Part shown: one piece after another, positions 23,570 to 35,032 of the stretch
Layout: each line of letters begins with the position of its first letter
Numbering within the stretch: the first letter of the stretch is position 1
Assembly (NCBI GenBank): GCA_949361645.1
Contig: OX442419.1
Location: 598,001-662,000, forward strand
Origin: Spongilla lacustris
Lineage: Eukaryota; Porifera; Demospongiae; Spongillida; Spongillidae
Direction: 5' to 3'
DNA length: 64,000 nucleotides
Translations under genes and position numbers: made by a program
Notes under the pieces: generated by a model
Seen by the model: only the letters and a program-made list of their open reading frames with translations
What the model was told of the DNA's origin: nothing
Databases searched by the model: none

Positions 23570-24966
23570 GCTGGAGGAGATAGGAGCTGCAGGAATACTC
23601 CCTGGAGAAGGCTATGGATAAGATGACCACTGAGTGGAATGACATACAGGGACACAGTGAGGATTTAGCCTTTGGGGTTGCGGGATGTTTGATCAGCCTC
23701 CCTTCCTTTTCACAGGGTGTATCCATCCTGTCTTTCGTTTGATGATGTTCAGGTGCACCTTGATGACCACATTGTTAAGACACAGACAATGAGGGGCTCC
23801 CCTTTCATCAAGCCCTTTGAGAAGGAGATAAAGGCATGGGAGCCGAGGAGAAACTTATCGATATCCTAATTCAAGACATTCGTGATGCATGGCTCAAGTG
23901 CTAGGTCACATGGCTCTCTATTTAGAGCCCATCTTCTCCACAGAAGACCTGAGGAGGGTCGCAAGTTTGGCATAGTGGACAAGTACTGGAAGGAGATTAT
24001 GAATGAGTCCATCAAGGACACTCATGTGATTGTAGTCACAGCTCAAGATAACATGCTGGGAAAGCTGAAAGAATTAATCAAACCAACTACTGGAGGAGAT
24101 CCAGAAAGGTCTCAATGACTACCTGGAGAAGAAGAGACTGTTCTTTCCCCAATAGGTGAATGAAAAGGGAAACACTATAGGAGAGACACACATGAGTGGG
24201 AGCATGAGAGGAAGAGGAGGAGCTTGTGGAGGAAAGAGGAGGAGCTTGTGAAGGGAAGGGAGGAGCTTGTGGATGGAAGGGAGGAGCTTGTAGAGGGAAG
24301 GGAGGAGCTTGTGGATGGAAGGGAGGAGCTTGTGGATGGAAGGGAGGAGCTTGTGGAGGGAAGAGGAGGAACTTGTGGAGGGAAGGGGATGAGCTTGTGG
24401 ATGGAAGGGAGGAGCTTGTGGATGGAAGTGAGGAGTTGTGGAGGGAAGGGAGGAGCTTGTGGATGGAAGGGAGGAGCTTGTAGAGGGAAGGGAGGAGCTT
24501 GTGGAGGGAAGGGAGGAGCTTGTGGAGGGAAGGAAGGAGCTTGTGGAGGGAAGGGAGGAGCTTGTGGAGGGAAGGGGATGAGCTTGTGGATGGAAGGGAG
24601 GAGCTTGTGGAGGGAAGGGAGGAGCTTGTGGAGGGAAGGGAGGAGCTTGTGGAGGGAAGGGAGGAGCTTGTGTAAGAGGGGATCCAGGCACTTGTGTGAG
24701 GGAAGGGAAGAAACTTATAAAAGTAAAGCATATCTGCAACTCCCCCCTCCTGACCTCCTTGCCCTTCATTTAGGTAGATTCTTCCTTTCCAATGGATATC
24801 CTCTCTGAGACCAAATACCACACCCGTGTCCAGCCCCATCTCAAGAAGTGCTTTATGAGTATTGCCAAGCTGCAGTTTATGGAGGACCAAAAGGTCACTG
24901 TCATGGTCAGTGGAGAGAAAGAAGTGGTGCCTTTCTCCACCATCATTGTTCCCGCTGAGGCAAAGG
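23570..24966 (+). pseudogene. Axonemal dynein heavy chain pseudogene (stem/linker region)
   Basis: Successive + strand fragments read as dynein heavy chain in the right order: EYSLEKAMDKMTTEWNDIQ (about 23590-23632), [19 protein letters not shown] (about 23755-23850), LYLEPIFS, PEEGRKFGIVDKYWKEIMN (about 23950-24080), LEEIQKGLNDYLEKKRLFF (24090-24155) and RVQPHLKKCF...IAKLQF (24792-24966). Lesions include a frameshift before EYSLEK, another after KAWE, an in-frame TAG at the WLK segment, a 2-bp insertion before YLEP, a shift before LEEIQK and lost residues after FFLSN. The family is normally over 4000 aa; only about 300 codons remain. Sequence type suggests an axonemal heavy chain of the inner-arm DNAH3/7/12 kind (from memory). 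No other part of the gene is in the window. Confidence 0.85.
24225..24672. repeat. 21-bp purine-rich minisatellite inside the dynein pseudogene
   Basis: About 20 copies of a unit like GTGGAGGGAAGGGAGGAGCTT, with ATGG variants. It lies where an intron separates the two last dynein fragments. ORFs on both strands are repeat artefacts. Confidence 0.9.
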
Positions 24967-25061
24967 TAGACCACACACAGGAGGTAGCTGTTGCATCACA
25001 TGCATTAACAATCTTAGGGTATGGTGGAGAAATGGCTCCTCCAAGGAGTGTGGGGGGAGAG

Positions 25062-25215
25062 ATGTGAGGCTTACAGCGTGGGAGAGAGATGTGATGTGAG
25101 GTTTACAGTGTGGGAGAGAGATGTGATGTGAGGTTTACAGTGTGTGAGGGATGGAATGGGATGTAAGGCTTACAGTGTGGAGAGAGATGGGATGTAAGGT
25201 TTACAGTGTGGGGGA
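25062..25215. repeat. Short tandem repeat, unit about 30 bp
   Basis: Four to five imperfect copies of GTGTGGGAGAGAGATG then TGATGTGAGGTTTACA. Noncoding. Confidence 0.75.
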
Positions 25216-25455
25216 GGGAATGATTGAGCTAGCTCATTTTAGGGCCTAGTTATTAACACTAAAAGTAGTGGCCTACATTGTGAAACACCCTTTATATCTT
25301 TATTAGAATATCACACCAACATCAGCTGAGGGAAGCCATGGAAGCTTCCCTGGGGAACTTCCTGTCATTTCTATCACAATATCAAGTAAGATTTGGCCAA
25401 TTGAGAGGATTCAATACCTATATTCTTTAACCTGCTTTGTTTGTGTTCTCTACAG

Positions 25456-25953
25456 GGAGGGAATGATTACCAGGGAAGATTCCACGACTTCACCTTTATT
25501 TCTCAGTCTGTGATCCATGTGGAGATGGTTGTGAAGGCCTCTGAGTTGGTCTATACATGTTCCAAGAGGCGGTCATTGAACCATCTGGACAGCCTCCTCC
25601 TACTCAACATGGCCGTCATCAACATCCTAGGTATATACTCCCTGGCCACAGACCAGCTCACTCCTTGTGCTTCATCTGCCTCCACACTGACATCCGTGTT
25701 CGCCCTCCAGTATATCCTTATATGGCTCCCCATTGTGTACATGATAGTGTACCTGTGGAAGGGGTCAAAGGTTGGAGAGAGCTGTTTGGGTCGGTGGAGG
25801 GGGCGTGGCCCAAGACTGGAGGAGCCTGTTATAGGACTCAGAGATCGGGCTGGAGTGGATTCCACTATACTGCAGGACAGAGACACGGAATCGGACATAG
25901 AGCACTCCGGAACCAGCACTCTATATGTGCTGATCACTGATGATCCAAACTGA
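25456..25953 (+). pseudogene. Orphan duplicate of the beta-helix family last exon
   Basis: Starts after the same acceptor as 102-590 (AG 25454-25455) and ends at TGA 25951-25953 (165 residues). It is near-identical to 102-590 but keeps LIWLPIVYM in the last membrane segment. Upstream lie about 100 bp of matching intron, then a repeat and the dynein pseudogene; no other exon of the gene is visible. It is either a stranded terminal exon or the end of a gene with a very distant body. The frame is fully open, so it could still be spliced. Confidence 0.6.
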
Positions 25954-26312
25954 TTACTGTTCATATCATTGTGTTTGTGTACACGCATGCTGTGCATGTG
26001 TGTATATGTGTGTGTGTGTGTTGTCATAGAAATGTATTATTTATTCTATTCTGCAGACGCACTTTTTAAACAAACATACTTCTCAATAATTAGCTGTAAC
26101 CATGACCATGTAGTGAAATAATTGTATTAGTCTCATGACCAGTCAAGACTGTAGGTTGGTGTTCAAGGGTCTAGGGTTTCAACCTTTGATCAAATGAATT
26201 ACTGGTCATGTATTAAACACATGCCTGGTTAACAATGAAAATCAGTGCATGACAGAAAAAGCAGCAGAATTTTCATGCCATGCACCGACTACAAAATACA
26301 CACAATGTATGA

Positions 26313-26318
26313 AATAAA
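26313..26318 (+). promoter_or_regulatory. AATAAA polyadenylation signal, copy 2
   Basis: Same position relative to the exon as 958-963 in copy 1. Confidence 0.35.
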
Positions 26319-26502
26319 GTTTACAAAATAGCAAATTCAAAGCTATAATCAAATTGTCACCTCTACTTACACTTGCATGGTCACGTATTCACAATCAAAT
26401 GTACATTGCAAAGTTTTAAGGGTGTGGACATTATCAGCTAGGCTGAATGGAACGTAAATAATGAGAACTTGGCTAAAGGTATGAAAACTAAACTCAATGG
26501 AA

Positions 26503-29500
26503 TTAATTGTCACACAGTGGCTCCCTCAGACCATAGCTGACTGTCACAGTGGTGGTGCTGGCAGTATTGGTGGTGGGGTCATCCAGTTCTATAGGAACCA
26601 TTAACTCATATTTCCTCTCAAATAATCCAGTTATCTTCTCTCTGGCTCTGTCGTACATCTTGCAAGCCTTGAGGATGACCACAATGAGATGGTACAAGAC
26701 AGTCACCATCACCACCACTACACAGAGACCCACCAAAACACCAACAGATACTGCAGTCATCTGTGCTTGGTCTGAACTCTGGTCTAGAATGTAAGACATT
26801 GACAGAGCTAGTGCAGTGTAGTTGAGGAGGTAAAACAGATCAAGACAATTGTACAATTGATTGAAGAAGTTGGTACATCTGTTGTTATCTGTCTTTTGAA
26901 GTGATTGTCCAAATGGCTTTATTCCAGCTTGTACTACAGTGAACAAGATCACTATGGTAGCCTGGATAGACAGAAGCAGAGATGGATTGTCAGAACTATA
27001 CACAGGATTTAAACTGTACATCACAACCAGAAGCCAAAGCCTTGCTCCCAGCCACCATCGCCACTCCCCCTTATAGGGGGCGTAGTGGGCATCATTCATT
27101 GGTTTGATCTGATTGGCCTTCTTGTGGAGATAGTTGAACAGTCTGTTGTGTTCACTGTAGCGTTCAATGATTGGAATGAAAGTGAGGGCAAAGGTGTAGG
27201 GGAGGAGGAACAAGGTACATGTCACCATGGCAGCCACAAACAGAACAGCATGTTTGCCATGAAAGTACTCCACATTGCCATCATAGAACCAGACATACAT
27301 ATCACCACTGGGCAAGTAGACTGTGGAATATGTAAGAACAGCAATGACAGTTCTCAACAGTTTGGAATATGACAAGTAGATGAGAGTAGATAGGACACCA
27401 ACTGCTCTTTCTCCTATAACGATGGGAAATCTATGAAAACAGGACCTAGAGGAGGTGGCTGGAGATCTCTGAAGACAGTAGTGGCAGAGCACAATGACTG
27501 TCATGGTGAGGATGAGGAGGTAGACTGGGAACACAAACTGAAGGCCAGCCTTGTCAGCATCATCCATACCATCATAGAAACACACAGGGAGCCCAAGGTC
27601 AAGGTTCACTAATGACACAATCACCTGCAATGGTCTCAAAATGGAATTGGATTGGCTGAAGAATATTGAAGTATTGACTTGAATAATGTTGGCATAGAAG
27701 ATGAGCCCATAGAGTGTGCCTTGTGTTACAGTGAGGTTGAGGAAGAACAGTGCGGCCACCAGTAAGACACCCAGCACTGCAAACATCACAAGTGTGATCA
27801 GCCACATATCTGAGCACACCTGGCACTTGGAAGAACCAAAGATCACACTAAGGTTACCATGGCAATGACCACAGATAATACCAGTACGCCCTCCATTGCA
27901 CAAGTCCCCAGGCCTAGTTAGTGAAAGCTTACTTATGGCACTGTTGCAGTAGTCCAAAGGACAGGTTGAAGCCAGTGCTGGCAGAGTGTTATTGTACACA
28001 CCAATCCAGTTAGTTTTATTTCTAGTCACAGTACCATCTGATGTATCACAGACCACTCCATGTGATATGAGGAACAGTGAACAGCCACACTCCATCACAC
28101 CAGTAGAAGAGCTGGACATCAGTGTGAACCCTGGTTCACATGGTAACAGCTGGACCTCAACAACTGTTGGAAAATTAGTGGGATAATTAGACAGAAGCAG
28201 TTTAAGTGAACCCATTTCTGGCCCATAGATTTGGTACTCTATTGTACCACATACTGTTCCTATCCACTGAGCTTTCTGTGTAGGTCCAAGTGTTATGTTT
28301 TGTGATGTAATACTGCTGGTATCAATTAGTGTGTAAACCACACTGGGTGATAGGTTGTTTCCGTCATCTACTGAGGTAACATTAAGGCTCACAGTCCTAC
28401 CAGGATATGTGGTAACCTTTCCATGATACCGACTTGTGATATTGCACAGGTTAGGATCACTGCAGCCACACAGGTGCACATATGCTGGAAAGGAGAGTAC
28501 TTGGATGTCATTGGCATCTTCTGGTAATGGAGTAGTGGTGAAATAGCCAGTAAGGTTTTGAGAGTTGCTAGCGTTAGTGATGAGAATGCCAATACTTAGG
28601 ACCCCAACGAAGTTAATGCATTTATAAATGGGTGTGGCATATACAGCATGACCACCTTGTTGGGCATGGTTATCAGTGAAGGTGATAGAGAACATTTTGG
28701 TATTAAATACACAATCATTGGAGCTGGAACAGTCTTTAATCAAGCGTATTGAACCCTTGTTTAAATTTGAAGTAGGCTGTATGAGCTTATCTTGGCCCCC
28801 ATTATTGGAGATAGCACCACCAAATCCAGTTGCCACATTTCTAGAGAATTCTACATCACACTTCTCATAGAAGTACAGTGGGACATTGTTAGACAGACTT
28901 ATGGCCCCTCCATTCACTCCTGTATTATTTGTGAATGTGATGTTACCATGGAGCTGAAGAAAACCATTTGTTCCTTGAATGGCTCCCAAAGGAGAGTTAT
29001 ATGAGAACTGACTTCCTGTGATGGTGTTTCCAAATATGTCTACCTTCATTCCATTAAAGTAAATGGCCCCTCCCCTCATGTCATTGTATTCGTTACAAGA
29101 ACAGTGGTTACCTTCAACAATCACATCTTGGAGAGTAAGGTTGCCCAATGGCTCAGTATCTGAGGTAAGGAAACTAGAAACAACAACCATCATTGGAATA
29201 TAACTATTCATAACATAGACTGCTGCTCCTGCATCTGCTGTGTTGTTAGTAAATGTTGACCTGCTAATTGATATTGAACTGATTGAAACCATGAAAATAG
29301 CTCCTCCAAAAGTAGCACTGTTGTTCTGAAATGTACAGTCCATAATGCTAACATAACCAATTGATCCATTCAACTCCATTTCAGTATTATTCTTCTGAAC
29401 AAATCCAACCCAAGAATACACTGCACCACCACCTACAGTAGCACTGTTGTTCTGAAATGTGCAGTTTGTGATGCTGACATTGCCTGTTGATCCTTGCAGC

Positions 29501-31164
29501 ACTATACTAATATAATCGTTCTGAAGTTCGCCCAGTACTCCAACCCAATACACACCACCACCATACTGAGCACTGTTGTTCTCAAATATGCAGCTTGTGA
29601 TGCTGACATCACCTGTTGAGGCATAAAACATCGCGGCACCACCACCACTACCAGCAGTATCAGTAGTACCACTGTTGTTATGAAATGTGCAGTTTGTGAT
29701 GCTAACGTTACCACTTGACACAAATGAAAGTAAACCACCGCCACCACCAATATGTCCACCTTTACTAACACTGTTATGCTGAAATATGCACTTTGTGATG
29801 CTAACATCACTTGTTGATTCATACAATAATACACCACCGCCGCCACCAATATCATTGGTAGCACTGTTGTTCTGGAATGTGCAGTTTGAGATGATAGCAT
29901 CACCTGTTGATCCAGGTCCTAATGTTACAGCACCACCACCACCTTTTCCACCACCAGTAGCACTGTTATTCTGAAATGTGCAGTCTTTGATGCAAACATT
30001 GCCCATTGATTCATAAAGGGACACACCCCCACCACCAACATCACCACCACCGCCATTAGTAGCACTGTTATTCTGAAATGTTGTATTTGTGATGCTAATA
30101 TTGCCTGCTGATATCACAAAACACACACCACCCCCACCAACAACACCAATACCAGTAGCACTGTTATTCTGAAATGTGCAATTTGTGATATAAACATCTC
30201 CTGTTGATTCATAAAAGCACACACCACCACCACAAACATCACCACCACCATTATTAGTAGCAATGTTATTCTGAAATATGCTATTTGTGATTCTAATATT
30301 ACTTGCTGATATCAAAAAACAAACACCCCCACCAACAACATTACCAATACTAGTAGTAGCACTGTTGTTCTGAAATGTGCAGTGTGTGATGCTAACATTG
30401 CCTCTTGATTCATAAAACATCACACCACCACCACCACCTCCATAAGTAACACTGTTGTTCTGAAATGTACAGTTTGTGATGCTAACATCACCTGTTGATT
30501 GATACAAGCACACACCACCACCACATAAAGTAGCACTGTTGTTTTGAAATGTACAGTTTGTGATGCTAACATCACCTGTCGATCCATACAATAATACAGC
30601 ACCCCCAACACCGTTAGAAGCACTGTTATTCTGAAATGTGCACTCTTTAATGCTAACATCACCAGTTGATAAAGTCAACCACACAGCACCACCACCGTTG
30701 GCAATGAATAGACAGTATGCAATTCTGATGCTAACTGTGTTATTACTTGATTCTGAAAATATTGCTGTATTTGAACTGTCCTCAAAGATGCAGTTTGTGA
30801 TGAGAATATTTTCGATTGATACAAGGTGTATTCCACAGTTAATGAATGTTATTCTTTCCATGGTCAATTTCTTTGACGATATGAATGCAAACACTGTACC
30901 TTCTCCTTCGCAGCGAACTGTGGTGTTTGAAGACCCCGTTATCGCAATGTTGCCTTCATTGGAAATGTTGCAGAGCGGTCCTGAAGATATACGATACTCT
31001 CCATCTTCCAACACAACAGTCGTATCATTTGACATGATCGGTCCGCTGCAGATATAGTCCTGTAGAGCATAGCCAGGTGGAATGGTAGCGGTAAGGTTGA
31101 CCTGATCGGATATAATAACAACCACACAAAGAACGGATAATACAAATAGCATTTGAACCATCAT
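26503..31164 (-). CDS. Giant beta-helix repeat protein with 8-9 membrane segments, copy 2
   Basis: Single-exon ORF of 1553 aa starting at tandem ATGs (31164-31159), paralogue of 1141-6084. Order is the same: signal peptide, rungs of the ITNCTFQNNSA / GGGGV type (about residues 60-790), Cys-rich segment, then 8-9 hydrophobic segments and a tail ending YGLREPLCDN as in copy 1. The membrane half and Cys-rich half are almost residue-for-residue the same, while the solenoid differs in rung number and inter-rung sequence. Both copies lack stops or frameshifts over 4.6-4.9 kb, which argues that both are functional. Role inferred: surface recognition or sensing. Confidence 0.85.
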   Translation of the reverse strand: MMVQMLFVLSVLCVVVIISDQVNLTATIPPGYALQDYICSGPIMSNDTTVVLEDGEYRISSGPLCNISNEGNIAITGSSNTTVRCEGEGTVFAFISSKKLTMERITFINCGIHLVSIENILITNCIFEDSSNTAIFSESSNNTVSIRIAYCLFIANGGGAVWLTLSTGDVSIKECTFQNNSASNGVGGAVLLYGSTGDVSITNCTFQNNSATLCGGGVCLYQSTGDVSITNCTFQNNSVTYGGGGGGVMFYESRGNVSITHCTFQNNSATTSIGNVVGGGVCFLISASNIRITNSIFQNNIATNNGGGDVCGGGVCFYESTGDVYITNCTFQNNSATGIGVVGGGGVCFVISAGNISITNTTFQNNSATNGGGGDVGGGGVSLYESMGNVCIKDCTFQNNSATGGGKGGGGAVTLGPGSTGDAIISNCTFQNNSATNDIGGGGGVLLYESTSDVSITKCIFQHNSVSKGGHIGGGGGLLSFVSSGNVSITNCTFHNNSGTTDTAGSGGGAAMFYASTGDVSITSCIFENNSAQYGGGVYWVGVLGELQNDYISIVLQGSTGNVSITNCTFQNNSATVGGGAVYSWVGFVQKNNTEMELNGSIGYVSIMDCTFQNNSATFGGAIFMVSISSISISRSTFTNNTADAGAAVYVMNSYIPMMVVVSSFLTSDTEPLGNLTLQDVIVEGNHCSCNEYNDMRGGAIYFNGMKVDIFGNTITGSQFSYNSPLGAIQGTNGFLQLHGNITFTNNTGVNGGAISLSNNVPLYFYEKCDVEFSRNVATGFGGAISNNGGQDKLIQPTSNLNKGSIRLIKDCSSSNDCVFNTKMFSITFTDNHAQQGGHAVYATPIYKCINFVGVLSIGILITNASNSQNLTGYFTTTPLPEDANDIQVLSFPAYVHLCGCSDPNLCNITSRYHGKVTTYPGRTVSLNVTSVDDGNNLSPSVVYTLIDTSSITSQNITLGPTQKAQWIGTVCGTIEYQIYGPEMGSLKLLLSNYPTNFPTVVEVQLLPCEPGFTLMSSSSTGVMECGCSLFLISHGVVCDTSDGTVTRNKTNWIGVYNNTLPALASTCPLDYCNSAISKLSLTRPGDLCNGGRTGIICGHCHGNLSVIFGSSKCQVCSDMWLITLVMFAVLGVLLVAALFFLNLTVTQGTLYGLIFYANIIQVNTSIFFSQSNSILRPLQVIVSLVNLDLGLPVCFYDGMDDADKAGLQFVFPVYLLILTMTVIVLCHYCLQRSPATSSRSCFHRFPIVIGERAVGVLSTLIYLSYSKLLRTVIAVLTYSTVYLPSGDMYVWFYDGNVEYFHGKHAVLFVAAMVTCTLFLLPYTFALTFIPIIERYSEHNRLFNYLHKKANQIKPMNDAHYAPYKGEWRWWLGARLWLLVVMYSLNPVYSSDNPSLLLSIQATIVILFTVVQAGIKPFGQSLQKTDNNRCTNFFNQLYNCLDLFYLLNYTALALSMSYILDQSSDQAQMTAVSVGVLVGLCVVVVMVTVLYHLIVVILKACKMYDRAREKITGLFERKYELMVPIELDDPTTNTASTTTVTVSYGLREPLCDN

Positions 31165-31234
31165 AGCTACTGCTTCACTGATTGAGACTGATCATGATGA
31201 CGGTCGAAATGACTTGGCAGATCTACGCTGGGTG

Positions 31235-31244
31235 CTATATAAAG
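31235..31244 (-). promoter_or_regulatory. Possible TATA element, copy 2
   Basis: Counterpart of 6155-6164, about 70-80 bp upstream of the ATG; direction uncertain. Confidence 0.3.
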
Positions 31245-31409
31245 CGTTTCGCAAAAATTGTTCATGACCAACTTATAAGTAATTACTTGGTGGTATGTAT
31301 GGTGTTAAAGATAAATATTTAGCTGTCCATGCAATATACATTATTATTCCGGCTGTAATATTATATACGTCAGTTGTCTCCTGACTGTGCCGCGGTTTTT
31401 GTTATTCCC

Positions 31410-31548
31410 GTATAGATGATTTCGGCGAATTATTATTAGCTGTACCGCGCGTACCGTAGTTGTACCGTAGTTGAATTAGCTTTGAATATTGTAATTGTTG
31501 GCAACATGTACCCCCCCTTTTAATAATTCGCCGAATCCGTCTATATAG
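31410..31548. mobile_element. Small TIR element, copy 2
   Basis: Counterpart of 6387-6566, shorter internally; ends TTTCGGCGAATTATTA and TAATAATTCGCCGAAT. Confidence 0.5.
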
Positions 31549-32033
31549 CATCACTGTACATGCATGTCGGGCCTAATATATAGCACATATCAGTGTCAAG
31601 TACATTATTGACTGTACTGAAAAAAAAAAGGTACTTACACATCATCACTGACATCAGTACTATTGTTAATTGCACTGATGCAGCAACCCGTATGGATACT
31701 TCATAGGGGAACTGCAATTAATCCACTGGTGTAGGTTATACATTCCTGTTCTAGGATACTACTGAAGTGATACATTAGGTATGCACATGCCGGCGTACAC
31801 GTACCGTAAGTCACGGCGTGAGGTACGTGACAGCGTGAGTAAAGAAATATAATCACTTTGTAGTAACCGCTAAACACGATTTTCTTAGACACTGAGGCTT
31901 CGCAATAAACGCCACGGTATAACATCGCTGAATCTTCATGAGCTGATGGTGTGCATGTACATGTACTGTGCTGACAGAATTCTGAATGATCTTCTTACTC
32001 GCCCTCTTCCCCGCCACGCCCCCTCCTCCCGAT

Positions 32034-32064
<31 letters not shown>

Positions 32065-34130
32065 GGGGGGGGCCAGATTGTGTTACATTGGCACAAAATT
32101 TGAACACAGTAAAAAAAAAGAGCGTGCATGTTATCCACCGTGCTATATAAAGAGCACGTATATACTATACGTGCTATATAAAGAGCACGTATATACTATA
32201 CGTGCTATATAAAGAGCACGTATATACTATACGCGTATATTATACGCAAATTAAATCAAAGTAGAAGGAAGATGATTTTAAATAGTCACATAGCACACCA
32301 CAAAATCGCTCTTCATATTCAGCGTATGCATGCATGGTAGGGAATGGTTTTTATTTGATAATGTGAGGGGAAAAGAACCAAACCATAGATAGTAGTGATA
32401 GAGGCAGAGGGGGCAGTGATAGAGAGAGGGGGGCAGTGACAGGGGCAGATAATTAAAGGAGGCAGAGAAGGGGCAGTGACAGAGGCAGATAGGAAGGCAG
32501 ATAGGGTCCATAGTAATAATCCAGGAGAGTCAAGACAATGGAGTGGCTGTAAAATTGGTGGATATGCCAGGGATTGTCAAACTGTGGATTACTGTTAGGG
32601 TATTTTCATTGGCAAGTGCCTGGATTGAGCATGCAGTACAGGAATGTTACTGTAAGTAGACAAAATAGAAAATAGATCATTTCAACTCCATAATTAAATG
32701 CAAATGCATGTGTTGTTTGAAGTCAGCCTGTCCCTGTCTATTAACTAGTACAGAACAATTGTAGTCCTTGCATCTTTCATTTACTTCATGCCAGTTGCTG
32801 CGTTGCAGAGGGCCTACCAGCACTTACATGCATGGTATCTGTGGTTTTACTCGGATTTCAGTGATACTGGGTGTTAATTATTAGAGTTGCCAATCCCCTA
32901 CTATGATCAAACACATCCACTACAAGCCTTCACCCCACAAAGGGATGTCTGGTGTTTAACACGATCCGTATTAAATTATGACACATATTATTGGAGTACT
33001 ACAGAGATTCACTCTGAGTCTATTTTTATTGCTGGGAGGCGGAGGGGTACAACCATGGAACATGTGCACATATGTACAACCACATGCAAGTAAAACGTGA
33101 GGGAGAAATTATAGCAGCCCTTGGGCACCTCCGATGGCAACCACACCATACAAGAACTCCTAGCTGTTTCACAAGCTTGGGTGCTGCAGAAATCTATGAC
33201 AGAAGCCCAAGAGGGCTGTGACCTTGAAAGCCTGTGTTCTGGTTGTCCAGGCAGAAGGTGTGTGTATGGGTGTGTATGTGTATTATGTGCATGTGTGTGG
33301 GTGTGCAGTGTGCATACAGTTGCCATATCTAAGAGATGCTTACATGTAACCTCTGTGCACTGGGAAGCCAAATCTTTGCATGTACATGTTTAATAACCTC
33401 AGCTTATTGCTTAAATTGCTTTGTGTGCATCTATAATGCGCAGGAACATCTTTCAGTTTTTGATATACACTTGTACGTGGAACTACATGTACAGACGTGC
33501 TCGTGATGTAAGAAGTCAGGCATTTTTTGGGATTTGTATTACAATTTTTAGTGCATGTAACCTCCGGGACCACCTACAACACATGCATGAGTGCATGTAC
33601 CTCAAATGTATTACAATGGTGTTACCTTTTCCACCACCCCCACCCCTGCAGCCAAGATGGGGGATATGCTGGCTGCCGCAAAGTCCTTTGCCAAAGCTCT
33701 AGACCTGGCTGAGGTGCTCAAGGATGGGGAGCATCAGTGGCACTCCCATGCCCATGCAAGAAGACAGCAAGGTTGTATTCGTTACCTTGATTGCAATAAG
33801 ATGGAAATGAGGGTTAAACCAAAGACAAATATAGGGTTTTTCTTCCCTACAAGGATCTCACCTTTCCTTCTACATACCATCAACTATCATATACTGGTAC
33901 AGAGAATGTTTTATTGATTCCAACGGATAGACACCAAAAGTGCATCATTAGCGAGAGACATGACCACCTCGTGGTGTTAGGTGTGTTGGTGATTTATGTG
34001 GTGCTGTTTTGTGGTGTTAGGTGGTGTACATGGTGCTAGGTGGTGTAAGGTGCAATGTATTGTGTGTTTTGTAACAACATTGCAGGCTCTTAGAAAACTT
34101 AGAGAATAAATATACTGGGTATGCGAAGCT
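31549..34130. other. Intergenic part of duplication copy 2
   Basis: Matches 6567-10480 of copy 1 except about 32030-32385. It holds a poly-G run (about 32048-32072) and the possible orphan exons at about 33125-33740. No confident gene. Confidence 0.4.
32128..32232. repeat. Three tandem 31-bp hairpin units
   Basis: Unit GTGCTATATAAAGAGCAC then GTATATACTATAC, three copies. The first 18 bases form a stem (GTGCT/AGCAC) around TATATAAAG. Specific to copy 2. Confidence 0.85.
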
Positions 34131-34135
34131 GGTTT

Positions 34136-35032
34136 CAGTGGGTATTTAGGGGGGGGCTCAGGGGGCTAAGGCACCCCCCTCCGACCCAAGAATGAATATA
34201 ATTAAAATAATCAAATAGTGAGTACGCTCATTCGCAGGCATATACGTACGCTTTAGCGCGGTATTTTAATTCAATTCACTTCTATTATTAACATCACTAT
34301 ATAAGATTACCGTAAAGTCCACTCTGCCCCCACCGAAAAAAAATGTCTCGTGTTTAAACGAGCGTATCTTCGTAATCATGAACGCAGCTGCATGCGTGCC
34401 GTTCTTTAAAATCCTGTTGCCTGGAGTACCAGCTCTTTCCTGAAATGCTAAACAGGATGTTGGAAGCGTTAACGATTACGAAGACGCGCTAGTTTAAAAC
34501 ACGAGACATTTTTTCGTTGGGACATGTATATACATAGTTGGATTCCGTTGACTGTTAGTCGTCTTCCAGCTGAAAAGCGCATTTTAGTTACTACTTCGTC
34601 AACCACTTGAAGCCAGGTGCTGATTACATGCACTTTTACAATATAAATGGCTCTAAATTTATCCTTGGCATGGATACAGTTTCAGAAGTTTGCAGATCTT
34701 CCATCAGTAGATTGTATCCACAGTATTAAAGCTGCATTGCTGGCAAATGCCAGAGCGCTTATCGGTATTCACAACATACTCAGCGGATCATTTAGTGTGC
34801 TAATGCGCTCTTCGGCGGCTTCTGGATATACAATTATACATGTATATGCATGCACCCTATTAGTGTATGCGCTCGGCGCCATCCTTGGCGATTGCAGACA
34901 TTCTTGCCGATTGAGCCGTTGTATTTCTGTTAAGCTATACTGCTGAGTGGGCGTGGTTGCAAAAAAATTCGCGCGCGCTGCGCGCGCTATCCTTTCGGCA
35001 CCCCCCTCCTTTCATTTCTGGATACGCGCCTG
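34136..35032. mobile_element. 897-bp TIR element with GGTTT target duplication
   Basis: Copy 1 has a single GGTTT at this site; copy 2 has GGTTT at 34131-34135 and 35033-35037 around the insert. Left end CAGTGGGTATTTAG, complement of right end CAGGCGCGTATCCAG, with G-rich runs just inside. No transposase; a 99-codon ORF at 34647-34946 has no recognised feature. A smaller TIR element is nested at 34326-34521. Confidence 0.8.
34326..34521. mobile_element. Nested MITE, family shared with 50868-51056
   Basis: About 45-bp inverted ends containing AATGTCTCGTGTTTAAAC at the left and GTTTAAAACACGAGACATT at the right, with a 100-bp centre. Noncoding. Confidence 0.75.

Noticed and set aside
24087..24974. 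295-aa Ser/Pro/Leu-rich - strand ORF
   Set aside because: It is the 21-bp minisatellite read backwards; the + strand dynein fragments explain both flanks.
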